Part shown: positions 51,149 through 60,910 of the stretch, one piece after another
Numbering within the stretch: the first letter of the stretch is position 1
How the letters are laid out: every line of letters begins with the position of its first letter
NCBI GenBank assembly: GCA_005881575.1
Contig: VBCA01000030.1
Location: 1 to 61,010 of the forward strand
Source: Betaproteobacteria bacterium
GTDB taxonomy: Bacteria > Pseudomonadota > Gammaproteobacteria > Burkholderiales > SG8-39
Reading direction: 5' to 3'
DNA length: 61,010 nucleotides
Notes under the pieces: generated by a model
Told to the model about the DNA's origin: nothing
What the model saw: only the letters and a program-made list of their open reading frames with translations
The model's database searches: none
Translations under genes and position numbers: made by a program

Positions 51149-51916
51149 ATGGAGGCGATCGAGCTGCACGGCTACGAGATCGACGTCCTGATCCAGGGCT
51201 TTCCCGGCAGGATGGTCTGCCACGGGGGCTTGGGCTGGAGCACGATCGCGCTGATCCGCGGCCGCGGGCACGTCGCCCTGGTCGATGTGGGCAGCTTCAG
51301 CATGAGGAAGGGACTCATCGCGCAGCTCGCGAAGCGCGGCCTGGAACCCTCGGACGTGACCGACGTCATCCTGACGCATTCGCACTACGATCACTCGCTC
51401 AACTGGATCCTGTTCCGCCAGGCGCGAATCATCATCGGCGCAAGAGAGCTCGCCTGGTCGATGGCCGAGCCCTGGGGCGAGACGCCGGTGCCCGAGCTGT
51501 ACATACGCGAGCTGGAAAGCTGGCCCTCGCTGCAACCCGTCGCGGCCGAGCAGGAATGCATGCCGGGACTCAGGGCGCACGCTGCGCCCGGGCACACCCC
51601 GGGGCATCTCGTCTTCGTGCTCGAGGGAAAGGAGCGCGACGCGATCTTCACCGGGGACGCCGCGAAGAACCGCGCGGAGCTCCTCTCGCGCAAGGGCGAA
51701 GCCACCTACGACGCTGCGCTCAGCGCGGCGTCGATCGAGAGGATCTGGCAGTTGTGGCGAAAACGGCCGGGAAGCGTCCTCGTTCCCGGCCACGACCTGC
51801 CGATGACGCAACGCGAAGGGCACGTCGAATACATCGGCAAACGCGAGGCGGCGCTCACGGCGTGGTTCGGCGAGGACATCGAGACGACCACGCTGATCGA
51901 ATTGGGTGCACGCTGA
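51149..51916 (+). CDS. MBL-fold metallohydrolase
   Basis: The protein has 255 residues. Metal ligands follow the classic order: H-S-H-Y-D-H near residue 77, G-H-T-P-G-H near 150, F-T-G-D near 170 and P-G-H-D near 213. A cytoplasmic lactonase- or thioesterase-like role is likely, judging by its place between two Bug genes in a catabolic operon. The N-terminus is slightly long and lacks a signal peptide. Confidence 0.9.
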   Translation: MEAIELHGYEIDVLIQGFPGRMVCHGGLGWSTIALIRGRGHVALVDVGSFSMRKGLIAQLAKRGLEPSDVTDVILTHSHYDHSLNWILFRQARIIIGARELAWSMAEPWGETPVPELYIRELESWPSLQPVAAEQECMPGLRAHAAPGHTPGHLVFVLEGKERDAIFTGDAAKNRAELLSRKGEATYDAALSAASIERIWQLWRKRPGSVLVPGHDLPMTQREGHVEYIGKREAALTAWFGEDIETTTLIELGAR

Positions 51917-51929
51917 ATTCGGAGGAGAA

Positions 51930-52907
51930 ATGCCACAGACACTGAAATCCACGATGCTGTTTCTCGCGTTATCCGCCGCCGCACTGCTGTATACGACGGA
52001 CGCAGCCGCGCAAGCCTATCCGAGCAAGCCGGTGCGCATGATCATTCCGTTTCCACCGGGCGGCAGCAACGACGTCGTCGGGCGCATGATCGCCTTCCAG
52101 CTTTCCGAGCGCCTGGGCAGGCAGGTCGTCGTCGACAACCAGGGCGGCGCCGGAGGGATCATCGGCACGGAGGCCGTTGCGAGGGCCCCTGCCGACGGAT
52201 ACACGCTGCTCCTCATCTCGGTCGCCCACGCGTTCGGCGCCTCGATGTACAAGCTGCCCTACGATCCGATCAACGCCTTTGCTCCCGTCGCTCTGCTCGG
52301 CACCGGGCCCGTGGTGCTCGCCGTCACCGCGAACCTGCCGGTCAATTCGCTGAAGGATCTCCTCGCGCTCGCAAAGGAAAAACCCGGGCAGCTGAACTAC
52401 GCCTCGGCCGGCGTCGGCAGCTTCCAGCATCTGGCGAGCTCGCTCTTCAAACTGCAGTCGGGCCTGGACATCGTGCACATCCCGTTCAAGGGAGGCGGCC
52501 CCGCGATGATGGATGTGATCGCGGGCAACACCCAGATCGCCATCGGCTCGCTCATCCAGACCCTGCCCCACATCCGCTCCGGACGCTTGAAGCCGCTGGG
52601 TGTGGGAAGCGCCAAGCGCGTCGCGGCCCTCCCCGACCTGCCCACGATTTCCGAGGCGGGCGTGCCGGGCTACGAAGCGACCAACTGGTGGGGCATCGTC
52701 GCGCCCGCCGGCACCCCGCGCCCGGTCATCGAGCGGCTGCACCATGAGCTCTCGGTGATCCTCGCCTCGGCCGAGACGAAGAAGCGCTTCGAGACCGAAG
52801 GCGGGGAAGCGGCGCAGATGAGCCCGGAGGAGTTCGGCCGTTTCATCGCGTCGGAGACGGTGAAATGGGCGAAGGTCGTGAAGGAAGCTGGCATCAAGCC
52901 GGAGTAG
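51930..52907 (+). CDS. Bug/TctC-family periplasmic binding protein
   Basis: The protein has 325 residues from the ATG at 51930 (GGAGGAG upstream), with a signal peptide ending A-A-A-Q. Motifs: Y-P-S-K-P-V-R-M-I-I-P-F, G-G-S-N-D-V-V-G-R, V-D-N-Q-G-G-A-G-G-I-I-G and A-D-G-Y-T. It is the last transport gene of the operon; its 3' end overlaps the start of the next gene by 43 nt. Confidence 0.92.
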   Translation: MPQTLKSTMLFLALSAAALLYTTDAAAQAYPSKPVRMIIPFPPGGSNDVVGRMIAFQLSERLGRQVVVDNQGGAGGIIGTEAVARAPADGYTLLLISVAHAFGASMYKLPYDPINAFAPVALLGTGPVVLAVTANLPVNSLKDLLALAKEKPGQLNYASAGVGSFQHLASSLFKLQSGLDIVHIPFKGGGPAMMDVIAGNTQIAIGSLIQTLPHIRSGRLKPLGVGSAKRVAALPDLPTISEAGVPGYEATNWWGIVAPAGTPRPVIERLHHELSVILASAETKKRFETEGGEAAQMSPEEFGRFIASETVKWAKVVKEAGIKPE

Positions 52908-54559
52908 GAATCATCGCCGACCTCGCCCGGTTGCTCGCCGGCTGCTGCGCCGCGGTCGCCTGCTCGCTCGGGCCGGCGGCGGCCCAGGAACCCGCTGCGG
53001 AACCAAAAGTCCCGTCGTTCGCCGAGCTCGAGGCGGCCGGAGCGGTCATCGGCGAGGTGCGGATCGACAACCGCAACATCTTCGACCTCACGGACGAGAA
53101 GGAAAACGGCATCCTCTACCGCGCCGCCAACGCGATCCACATTCAAACGCGAGCCTGGGTGGTCAGGCGCCAATTGCTGTTCAAGCCCGGCGAGCGCGTC
53201 TCGGCGCGCCTCATCGAGGAGACGGAGCGCCTGATGCGCTCGAACCGGATCTTCTACGACGTCAGTTTCGTGCCGGTCGCCTACCGCGACGGCGTGGTCG
53301 ATATCGAAGTCAGGACGCGCGATACCTGGACGCTGGAGCCCGGAGCGAGCGCGAGCCGCGCGGGAGGCGTCAACAAGACCGGTTGGTCGGTACGGGACAC
53401 CAATGCCCTCGGCACCGGAGTTCTCATCGGCGCCAACCGAGCCACCGATGCCGATCGCACCGCAACCGTGTACCGGGTTACGCTACCCCACGCTTTCGAC
53501 GGCTGGACGGCGATCGACTACTCGCACTCCCGGCTGAGCGACGGCCAGAGCAACGCGATGTCAATCACGCGGCCGTTCTACGCTCTGGACACGCGCTGGG
53601 CCGCCGGGTTTTCGACCTCCATGGACACTCGCATCGACTCGCTGTTCAGCAACGGGGCGAAGGTCGCCCAGTTTCGCCACAGCCAGGACAGCGCGGAAGC
53701 GTTCGGCGGCTGGTCCGCGGGCTTGATGGACGGGTGGACGCATCGGTATTCCGCCGGCTTCAGCTACCAGAAGGATACCTACAGGTCCGAACCGGATCTT
53801 CTCCCACCTCCGGATCCTTTTCCTCCCGATCAGACGCTCGTCTCTCCCTTTTTCCGCTACGAGCTTGCGCAGGACAACTACGAGAAGGTCAAGAACCGGG
53901 ATCTGATCGAGCGTCCCGAGTACTTCGCGATGGGAACCCAATCCAGCGTTCAGCTCGGCCGCGCGTTGACCGGCCTTGGCTCGACGCAAAATCTCTGGCT
54001 CTACTCCGCCAGCGCGAGCGACGGCTTTCGGCTTCCTTCGAACTGGGTCTTGCTGGGCTCGGCCTCGATCTCCGGGCAGACCGGCTACGCGTCCCTCGAC
54101 CGGCAACGGGTAAGCGGCTCGATTCGATTCTACGGCCACCCGACCAGCCGGACCCTGACGTTCGTCTCTCTCTCCGGCGACACCCTCAAGGACCCCACCG
54201 CTTCCAGCCAGCTGACCCTGGGAGGCGACACCGGCCTGCGCGGATATCCGCGCAGCTACCAGACCGGCGACCGCAGCCTGCTGCTCAACGTCGAGCGACG
54301 CGTCTACACGGACTGGTACCCGTTCCGCCTGTTCCGCGTGGGGGGCGCGGTGTTCTACGATCTGGGCCGGGCCTGGGGCGGTCCCGCGGAAAGTCCCTCG
54401 AGCGCGCGCTGGCTGAGCAACGTCGGCTTCGGCCTGCGCATTCTGAGCGCGCGCTCTTCCTTCGGAAACGTTCTGCACGTCGACTTCGCGTTTCCCCTGA
54501 AGCGCGACCCAGGCATCAAATCGTTCCAGTTCCTGGTCCAGACCAAGCTCTCGCTTTGA
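52865..54559 (+). CDS. Omp85/BamA-like outer-membrane protein with one POTRA-like domain
   Basis: The protein has 564 residues. The likely start is the ATG at 52865, inside the preceding Bug gene; a TTG at 52969 is too late for the signal and none lies between with a ribosome-binding site. A hydrophobic signal ends near A-A-A-Q. Residues about 60-155 look like a single POTRA domain (I-G-E-V-R-I-D-N-R, L-L-F-K-P-G-E-R-V). The rest is a 16-strand-type barrel with G-L-R-G-Y-P near 480, which fits the conserved lid-lock RGY motif of Omp85 proteins. Start choice is uncertain. Confidence 0.78.
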   Translation: MGEGREGSWHQAGVGIIADLARLLAGCCAAVACSLGPAAAQEPAAEPKVPSFAELEAAGAVIGEVRIDNRNIFDLTDEKENGILYRAANAIHIQTRAWVVRRQLLFKPGERVSARLIEETERLMRSNRIFYDVSFVPVAYRDGVVDIEVRTRDTWTLEPGASASRAGGVNKTGWSVRDTNALGTGVLIGANRATDADRTATVYRVTLPHAFDGWTAIDYSHSRLSDGQSNAMSITRPFYALDTRWAAGFSTSMDTRIDSLFSNGAKVAQFRHSQDSAEAFGGWSAGLMDGWTHRYSAGFSYQKDTYRSEPDLLPPPDPFPPDQTLVSPFFRYELAQDNYEKVKNRDLIERPEYFAMGTQSSVQLGRALTGLGSTQNLWLYSASASDGFRLPSNWVLLGSASISGQTGYASLDRQRVSGSIRFYGHPTSRTLTFVSLSGDTLKDPTASSQLTLGGDTGLRGYPRSYQTGDRSLLLNVERRVYTDWYPFRLFRVGGAVFYDLGRAWGGPAESPSSARWLSNVGFGLRILSARSSFGNVLHVDFAFPLKRDPGIKSFQFLVQTKLSL

Positions 54560-54564
54560 GGGGT

Positions 54565-57390
54565 TCAGAACGAGCGCCCGAGCCGCACGTAGCCCTCGGT
54601 CCTGCCGGGCGCTTCGAATCCCTTGGCAACGCCGATGCGCAGCTGCGCGCCCAAGAGGTACCCCGCGCGCGCTTCATAGAGCAGCTCCACGCCCCCGCTC
54701 TTGTACCAGTGCTGCGGAGCATTGTCCCAGGCCGCTCCCGCCTCGGTGAAAACGCTCATCGAGATCCGGTTGACCCCCACCGGGGGGACCATGAGATGGC
54801 GGTCGACGTCGGAAACCGGAATCCGCCACTCCAGAGTGGCGAGGCTCGCGCGATGCCCGGTGAGCACGGGTTCTCCGCTCCGGTAGCCGCGCAGCGGAAA
54901 CTCGCGCTGGTTGAGCACCGGCAGTGCAAATGCTTCCTCCGAAAAGCTCGCACCCGTGCCGCCCAGCTGGATCGCCTCGGCTTGCGGCTGCGAGTACGCC
55001 TGGTTCCAGCGCAGCGATGCGACCGTTCTGCCGGCGGGCAGATAGACGCGCCAGTCGCCGCGATAGAAATTGCCCGAGTAGGCGCCGCGCAATCCGTTCG
55101 ATGTCTCGGCGAAGAGCCGCAGCTGCTGCCCCTGGCTTGTGCCCTCCGACAGAAACTGCTCGCGGCGCGTATCGACTCCGGATACCAACCCGAGCACGCG
55201 CTCGTCGCGCGGAGTCGAAGTCCCCGCAGCCAGATCGTGAAGCGTTTGCCGGTCCAGAGCGCCTCCCAGGCCCCAGTAATACCTGACGCTGAACCTCAAG
55301 CGACGCCACAGCGAAACCCACTGCGCGGTCTCATCGATGTCGTAGGCCCGGATGTCCCTGCCCGTGAATTTTTGATCGTTCGCCGTGCTCGACTTGACCG
55401 TCATCGTCCGGTTGAGAAGGAGTCCGTGCCGGTCGTCATAGACATAGGCGGCGCTGCCGAGCGCCTGGTGCTGCGTGATTTCATACAGGGGCGCGAGCGC
55501 GTACTGGTGCAGTCCGAGCGCGTCCTGGCCGTCGGTCGCTACGCCGAGCGCGACGGCGCCGTCGGCGGCATAGCCATTCGGCAGCCAATAGCGCGGCGTG
55601 AGAGAAGACCACGCGGAATAGGGCCGATCCTTCCCCGGGGGCGATGCGCGCTGCGGCGGCGCGGCCGTAGGCCCGGCCTCCACTGCCGCCGGGCGAACTT
55701 CGAGCGGCGCATCGGCAAGGCTGCGCACGCGCAACACGCCGCCGTCGGCTTCGATCGTCGTCACGAGCAGTTCGCCTTCAACCGGCGCGCTGATTTCGAG
55801 AACGCCGTTCCGCGCTTGGGTCCAGCGCGCGAGGCTGCGGTCGCCGCGCCGCCACGACCAGACGTTGCTCACGTTGCCGTAGTCGGCGACGAAGTAGATC
55901 TCGCTCGCGGAACCGCCGAAGCGCGGCGAGTGCTTGACCGCGCGGTCCGAGACGAGCACCGACGATTTGCCCTCGGCGATTTCCACGAGCGACCAGCGTT
56001 CGTTGCGCAGGCTCGTCACGACGACGGTCCCGCGCACGGCGGCAATCCCGGTGAGCGCCTCGCCCGGCGCGGCGCGGTAAAGCGGGCGCTCGAGCCCGCC
56101 CCGCGAATCCAGCAGGACGACTTCCGCCTCGCCGTTCACCACCCGGATCGCCGCGATGCGTCCGTCCTCGAGCGGTGCGGCGAAGCGGAAGCGGCCGCAC
56201 TCGGTGAGCCGATCGAGCCGCCCGCCCGGACCGAGCCGATACAGATCGTAGTAATAGCTGTAGTTGGCGCAGATCTCGGGTTGCGAGAGCAGCAGATCTC
56301 CGCCTGGCAGCGCCGCAAGCCGCGTCCCCGGCTCGACGTTGCGGACTGCTTCGACCTCGCCGCCCAAGCTCTGGCGCATCAGCTTGGGAAGAGTGTAGCC
56401 GTCCGCCTTCACGTACCAGCGACCTCCCTGCGTGCGAAGGGGACTGTTAATCGACCAGTCGTGAACGATGATGTCTCCCCCCTCGTCGGGCTCCTTGTCA
56501 GGCTCCGCGGGTTTCTCGGCAAAGCGCTCGTTCAGCCAGGCGTGGTATTCGACCCACAGCTCGTCCATGGCCTTGCCGGTAACGAGCCGCGGCGTGCTGT
56601 GCACCCGGAACGGAAACCAGCGGCCGCTGTAGGTTTCCACGTACTTCGGGATCGCGTCCGGGCCGTAGCGCTCGGCGAGGAAGCGGAAGAAATAGCTGCC
56701 GTAGAGATAATCCCGGTTGAGCGGAAAGCCGCGCCCTTCGGCATTGACTTCGGCGAGCGAGCGCAGACCTCGCGCGCTTTCCGCGCGCATCATCCCCTCG
56801 AAATGGCTTTGTCCCAGCCGCCCGTAGCCCTTGTGCCAGTCGGACTCGGAATAGACCGCGAGACCTTCGATCATCCAATTGGGCTCGAGCAGATTTGGAA
56901 ACCCGCTCGGAAAGAACGGCGTGAAAGGGAGCGGCAGAACGAGATAGCGGCCGAAGATCCGCCGCAGCACGCCCGCCGGACCGCGCGCCTGGTCGAGGTG
57001 AACGATGTGCGTGAATTCGTGCGTGAGCACGAACTCCAGCCACTCGCGGTTCTGCAGCAGCTCGCCTTCGTCGGGGGGGGACAGGATGATCCCGATGAAG
57101 TTGAACGGGTAAGGCGAGGCGTACCCGTTCGAAAAGTCGAGCGAGTCCAGCACCACGATCTGGGTGCGCGACTCGGGCTTCCAGTTGAGCCAGCCGGTGA
57201 CGCGGGGGTAGACGGTCTCGGCGATCTCCGCCACCGTCCGGGCCTGCGCAAGGGTGCGCTCGGCGAAATGCACCGAGAAGTGCGCGGTGTCGAGCGTGCG
57301 CCAGCGGAGCGAGGGATCCACGAACTGCGCCTCCGCCCTCAAGCCCCACGCGAGCAGCACCGCCGCCCCGGCGTGCAATAGAGGTTTCAC
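54565..57390 (-). CDS. Outer-membrane zinc metallopeptidase with propeller and C-terminal barrel
   Basis: The protein has 941 residues from the GTG at 57390 (GAGAG upstream), with a signal ending A-E-A-Q. Residues about 20-330 hold a gluzincin-like domain: H-E-F-T-H at 124-128 and a third-ligand Glu candidate in N-W-M-I-E-G-L-A-V near 174. Residues about 330-590 show WD40/TolB-like blades. Residues about 610-941 form a D15-like beta-barrel (L-R-G-Y-R-S-G-E-P, terminal Phe). The order is peptidase, propeller, barrel, so the peptidase may sit in the periplasm or on the surface. It converges with the Omp85-like gene, 5 nt apart. Confidence 0.8.
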   Translation of the reverse strand: MKPLLHAGAAVLLAWGLRAEAQFVDPSLRWRTLDTAHFSVHFAERTLAQARTVAEIAETVYPRVTGWLNWKPESRTQIVVLDSLDFSNGYASPYPFNFIGIILSPPDEGELLQNREWLEFVLTHEFTHIVHLDQARGPAGVLRRIFGRYLVLPLPFTPFFPSGFPNLLEPNWMIEGLAVYSESDWHKGYGRLGQSHFEGMMRAESARGLRSLAEVNAEGRGFPLNRDYLYGSYFFRFLAERYGPDAIPKYVETYSGRWFPFRVHSTPRLVTGKAMDELWVEYHAWLNERFAEKPAEPDKEPDEGGDIIVHDWSINSPLRTQGGRWYVKADGYTLPKLMRQSLGGEVEAVRNVEPGTRLAALPGGDLLLSQPEICANYSYYYDLYRLGPGGRLDRLTECGRFRFAAPLEDGRIAAIRVVNGEAEVVLLDSRGGLERPLYRAAPGEALTGIAAVRGTVVVTSLRNERWSLVEIAEGKSSVLVSDRAVKHSPRFGGSASEIYFVADYGNVSNVWSWRRGDRSLARWTQARNGVLEISAPVEGELLVTTIEADGGVLRVRSLADAPLEVRPAAVEAGPTAAPPQRASPPGKDRPYSAWSSLTPRYWLPNGYAADGAVALGVATDGQDALGLHQYALAPLYEITQHQALGSAAYVYDDRHGLLLNRTMTVKSSTANDQKFTGRDIRAYDIDETAQWVSLWRRLRFSVRYYWGLGGALDRQTLHDLAAGTSTPRDERVLGLVSGVDTRREQFLSEGTSQGQQLRLFAETSNGLRGAYSGNFYRGDWRVYLPAGRTVASLRWNQAYSQPQAEAIQLGGTGASFSEEAFALPVLNQREFPLRGYRSGEPVLTGHRASLATLEWRIPVSDVDRHLMVPPVGVNRISMSVFTEAGAAWDNAPQHWYKSGGVELLYEARAGYLLGAQLRIGVAKGFEAPGRTEGYVRLGRSF

Positions 57391-57472
57391 GTCTCTCGTA
57401 GATATTCGATGCCGCCGGATGATACCGGATTGCACTACAATTGCGACTGCGCCCATCTGCTTCGGATTCCCC

Positions 57473-58417
57473 ATGGAACTTCGACGATTCGGCTTGTTGA
57501 TTCTCACGCTCGCGTGCCTGTCGCAGGCGCGTGCGGCGCCTTTCGCCTATGTGCCCAACGAGAGATCGGGAACGGTGTCGGTGATCGACACGGCGAGCGA
57601 CCGGGTCGTGGCGACCGTCAAGACGGGCGGCAAGCCGCGCGGCATCGCCGCGACTCCCGACGGCCGGCGCCTCTACGTGAGCGACCAGCCGAGCGGCTCG
57701 CTCGTGGTCGTGGATCTCGCAACGCGCGAAGTAGCGGAGCGGATCCCGGTGGGAAAATCGCCCGAAGGCGTGGAAATCTCGCGCGACGGCGCGTGGATTG
57801 CCGTGGCGGTGGAGGAAAACAACAGCGTTTCCCTGATCCGCGCCGCGGCGCCGCGCGAGCTGACGAGCGTGAGAGTCAGCGGGCAGAACCCCGAGCACGT
57901 GGTGTTCAGTCCCGACGGCAGATGGCTGTACGTCAGCGCCGAGGACGGCGCGGCGGTCGACGTGATCGACGTCGCGAAGCGCAGCGCGATCAAGTTGATC
58001 AAGGTCGGAGAGCGACCGCGCGGCATCGGCTTCCTTCCCGACGGCAGCCGCGCCTATGTCGCGGCGGAGAACTCCGACCGCGTCTACGTGATCGACTGCG
58101 CTCGCGCAGAGGTGATCGCCGTCATTGCCGCCGGCAAACGCTCCAACGGAATCGCGGTGCGCCCCGACGGGAAGGTCGTGTTCGTTTCGAACGGCGGCGA
58201 CGCTTCGGTCTCGGCGATCGACGTCGCCTCCGGAAAAATCACCGCGACCGTTCCCGTCGGCCAGCGCCCCTGGAACATGGCATTGACTCCGGACGGGAAA
58301 AAACTCTACGTCGCGAACGGCCGCTCCAACTCCGTGTCGGTGATCGACGCCGAGGCGATGACCCCGTTGCGCGACATCCCGGTGGGCGAGGCGCCGTGGG
58401 GCGTCGTAGTCCGCTGA
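57473..58417 (+). CDS. PQQ-pathway-associated beta-propeller protein (YVTN/YncE type)
   Basis: The protein has 314 residues with a signal peptide ending A-R-A-A. Seven repeats of about 42 residues contain V-S-V-I-D-x-A-x-x-x-V and P-D-G-x-x-L-Y-V, the YVTN pattern. A subgroup of such propellers is associated with PQQ-linked alcohol oxidation, which matches the PQQ dehydrogenase gene downstream. The start is the ATG at 57473; the divergent metallopeptidase begins at 57390. Confidence 0.85.
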   Translation: MELRRFGLLILTLACLSQARAAPFAYVPNERSGTVSVIDTASDRVVATVKTGGKPRGIAATPDGRRLYVSDQPSGSLVVVDLATREVAERIPVGKSPEGVEISRDGAWIAVAVEENNSVSLIRAAAPRELTSVRVSGQNPEHVVFSPDGRWLYVSAEDGAAVDVIDVAKRSAIKLIKVGERPRGIGFLPDGSRAYVAAENSDRVYVIDCARAEVIAVIAAGKRSNGIAVRPDGKVVFVSNGGDASVSAIDVASGKITATVPVGQRPWNMALTPDGKKLYVANGRSNSVSVIDAEAMTPLRDIPVGEAPWGVVVR

Positions 58418-58418
58418 A

Positions 58419-59066
58419 CTACGGCGCGGCGCCGGCCTTGCGAAGCACCTGCTCCGTTTCCTTGTGCCCGCCCTCGATCGCCATCGCGAGCGCGGTCTTG
58501 CCGCGGTTGTCGCGCGCGCTCGCATCGGCGCCGCGCTCGAGCAGCAGCCTCACGGTGTCCGTGTGGCCGTAGGCCGCCGCCCACATCAGCGCGGTGAGGT
58601 CATTGTTATACGTGACGCGGGGGCTTTCGCCGCTGGCGAGGAGCAATTCGACGATGTCGGTGTGCCCGAGACCGGCGGCGTAGACCATGGCCGTTTTTCC
58701 GACCCGGTCCGCCGGCGCGCGCTGCGCGCCCTTTTGCAGCAGTATTTTCACGAGATCCGCGTTGCCCGAGAAACTCGCGGCCATCAGCGGGGTCACGCTC
58801 GAAAGGTTCGCGAGATTCACGTTCGCGCCCCTTTCGACGGCGAGCCGCGCCATGTCCGCGTTGCCGTTCTTCAGCGCGATCAAGAGCAGCGTGTCGCCCA
58901 GGCGGTTGCGCGAGTTCACCGCCGCGCCCCCCTCCAGCAGACGCTTCGCCGAGGCAAGGTCGCCTTGCCGCGCCGCAACAAGAAGCTGGGCATTGGAGGA
59001 AAGATCCTGTGCGCCACCCGAAATGGGGGCGAGCAGGCAAAGCGATAGGGCCAACTTGCGAATCAA
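58419..59066 (-). CDS. Secreted ankyrin-repeat protein
   Basis: The protein has 215 residues with a signal peptide ending G-G-A-Q. It has five to six ankyrin repeats of 33 residues ([40 protein letters not shown]). It would be a periplasmic protein-protein adaptor. It sits between the propeller gene and the PQQ dehydrogenase on the opposite strand; similar placements next to quinoprotein genes occur in related bacteria. Confidence 0.88.
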   Translation of the reverse strand: MIRKLALSLCLLAPISGGAQDLSSNAQLLVAARQGDLASAKRLLEGGAAVNSRNRLGDTLLLIALKNGNADMARLAVERGANVNLANLSSVTPLMAASFSGNADLVKILLQKGAQRAPADRVGKTAMVYAAGLGHTDIVELLLASGESPRVTYNNDLTALMWAAAYGHTDTVRLLLERGADASARDNRGKTALAMAIEGGHKETEQVLRKAGAAP

Positions 59067-59080
59067 CGTTTTCTCCGAGC

Positions 59081-59109
59081 TTGCCTGATCGTATCTTTGT
59101 TCCTATAGT
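59081..59109 (+). promoter_or_regulatory. Sigma-70-like promoter for the PQQ dehydrogenase
   Basis: TTGCCT at 59081-59086 and TATAGT at 59104-59109 with 17-nt spacing. The predicted leader is about 70 nt, ending in AAGGAGGA before the ATG at 59186. Confidence 0.55.
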
Positions 59110-59185
59110 AACTATCTATCCCGGCTCGCGCCACGGGGCCGCCTCGGCAAATCTGAACAACACTCGACAATCGCAAGGAGGATCC

Positions 59186-60907
59186 ATGCGCACCCGTTTC
59201 CGTTTCTTCATCGCCGCGAGCCTGTGCTCGCTCGCATTCGGCAGCGTTCAGGCCCAGGAGGTCAAGGGCGGAACCACCACGACAGGAGCGCCGATGTCGC
59301 CGTCGCTCGTGCCCGTGACGCAGGGGATGCTCGACGACGCGGCCGGCGACGGACTGAATCATCTGCATCCCAACAGCAATTACGAGCAGACCCGTTACTA
59401 TCCCGCGACGCAGATCGGCGTGAGCAACGTGGACAAGCTCAAGACCCAGTTCACGTTCCAGACCGCGGTGCTCGAGTCGATGGAAACCTCGCCGCTGGTG
59501 GTGAACGGCGTGATGTTCCTCACCACCTCGTTCAACCACGTCTACGCGATCGACGCGGTGACCGGGCGCGAATTCTGGCACTACAAGCACAAGATGGGGC
59601 CGATCACGACTTTCTGCTGCGGCCCGAACAACCGCGGCGTCGCCGCGTACGAGGGCATGCTCTACATGGGCACGCTCGACGCGAAGCTCGTTGCGCTCGA
59701 CGCCAAGTCAGGCAAGGTCGCCTGGGAGGTTCAGATCGCCGATCCGGAGAAGGGCTACTCCGAGACCATGGCGCCGACCGTGGTGGAGGGCAAGGTGCTG
59801 ATCGGCACCAACGGCGGGGAGTACGGCATCCGCGGCTTTTTGAAGGCGTTCGACGCGAAGAGCGGCAAGCTCCTGTGGACGTTCTATACGATTCCCGACA
59901 AGGGGCACGAAGGCGTGTGGGCGCAGAACGACGCAACCGGCCGCAACATGAAGCGGGACATTGCGGCGGAAAAGAAGCAGCTCGCCGCGAAGGGCGGCGG
60001 CTTCTACCAGACGCTGGGCGGGGGCGTGTGGATGACGCCCGCGGTCGACCGAAAGACCAAGACGGTGTTCTTCGTCGCCGGCAATCCCTCGCCCGACCTC
60101 TACGGCGCGGATCGTCCAGGCGACAACCTGTACACCGACTCGATGGTCGCAATCGATCTGAACACCGGGAAGTACAAGTGGCACTTCCAGTACGTCGCGC
60201 ACGACGTATGGGACCTCGACGCCGTCAGCCCGCCGATCCTGACGCAGGCGAAGGATAAGGACGGCAAGATGGTCGACGTCGTGATCCACGGCGGAAAGAC
60301 CGGCCACGTCTACGTGCACGAGCGCGGAACGGGCAAGCTGATCCGCTTTTCGGAAGCGATGATCCCGCAGGAAAACATGTGGGTGCTGCCGACCGCGCAG
60401 GGCGCGCGCATGCTGCCGGGCGCGAACGGCGGCGTCGAGTGGTCGCCGATGGCCTTCAGCCCGAAGACGCGCCTCGCCTACGCGCTCAACCTGCATCAGC
60501 CGATGACCTATCACGTCGAGGCCGCGAACTACCCGGGCGGCAGCAAGCTGTGGCTCGGCGGCGCGTTCAAGGCGATCGCCAGCGAGAAGCAGTGGGGACG
60601 CCTCTCGGCGGTCAACATCGATACCGGCAAGGTGGCTTGGAAGTACGACACCGAGCAGCCCTTGATCGGCGGCGCCCTTGCCACTGCCGGGGGTGTGGTG
60701 TTCTTCGGCGAGGGCAACGGGCTCTTCAAGGCGCTGGACGCGACGACCGGTAACCTGCTGTGGCAGTACCAGGCCGGCGCCGGCGTCAACGCGCCTCCGG
60801 TGTCCTACATGGTGAGGGGCAAACAGTACGTCGCCGTCGCCGCGGGCGGAAATACGCAGCTCGACTTCAAGCGCGGCAACAGCGTCGTAGTATTCGCGCT
60901 GCCCTGA
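59186..60907 (+). CDS. PQQ-dependent alcohol dehydrogenase (methanol/ethanol type)
   Basis: The protein has 573 residues with a signal peptide ending V-Q-A-Q. The vicinal disulfide pair appears in [11 protein letters not shown] near residue 148, and the catalytic region reads A-H-D-V-W-D-L-D-A near 325 with both Asp residues. W-blade motifs ([16 protein letters not shown]) complete the propeller. It oxidises an alcohol in the periplasm and passes electrons to a cytochrome c, whose gene appears to begin just downstream. It is closer to a complete enzyme than the quinoprotein at 18146. Confidence 0.9.
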   Translation: MRTRFRFFIAASLCSLAFGSVQAQEVKGGTTTTGAPMSPSLVPVTQGMLDDAAGDGLNHLHPNSNYEQTRYYPATQIGVSNVDKLKTQFTFQTAVLESMETSPLVVNGVMFLTTSFNHVYAIDAVTGREFWHYKHKMGPITTFCCGPNNRGVAAYEGMLYMGTLDAKLVALDAKSGKVAWEVQIADPEKGYSETMAPTVVEGKVLIGTNGGEYGIRGFLKAFDAKSGKLLWTFYTIPDKGHEGVWAQNDATGRNMKRDIAAEKKQLAAKGGGFYQTLGGGVWMTPAVDRKTKTVFFVAGNPSPDLYGADRPGDNLYTDSMVAIDLNTGKYKWHFQYVAHDVWDLDAVSPPILTQAKDKDGKMVDVVIHGGKTGHVYVHERGTGKLIRFSEAMIPQENMWVLPTAQGARMLPGANGGVEWSPMAFSPKTRLAYALNLHQPMTYHVEAANYPGGSKLWLGGAFKAIASEKQWGRLSAVNIDTGKVAWKYDTEQPLIGGALATAGGVVFFGEGNGLFKALDATTGNLLWQYQAGAGVNAPPVSYMVRGKQYVAVAAGGNTQLDFKRGNSVVVFALP

Positions 60908-60910
60908 GAT

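Noticed and set aside
53383-57381. A 1332-codon open frame on the plus strand
   Set aside because: It spans the end of the Omp85-like gene in another frame and the antisense of the metallopeptidase gene; composition is Arg/Ala/Pro-rich shadow sequence.
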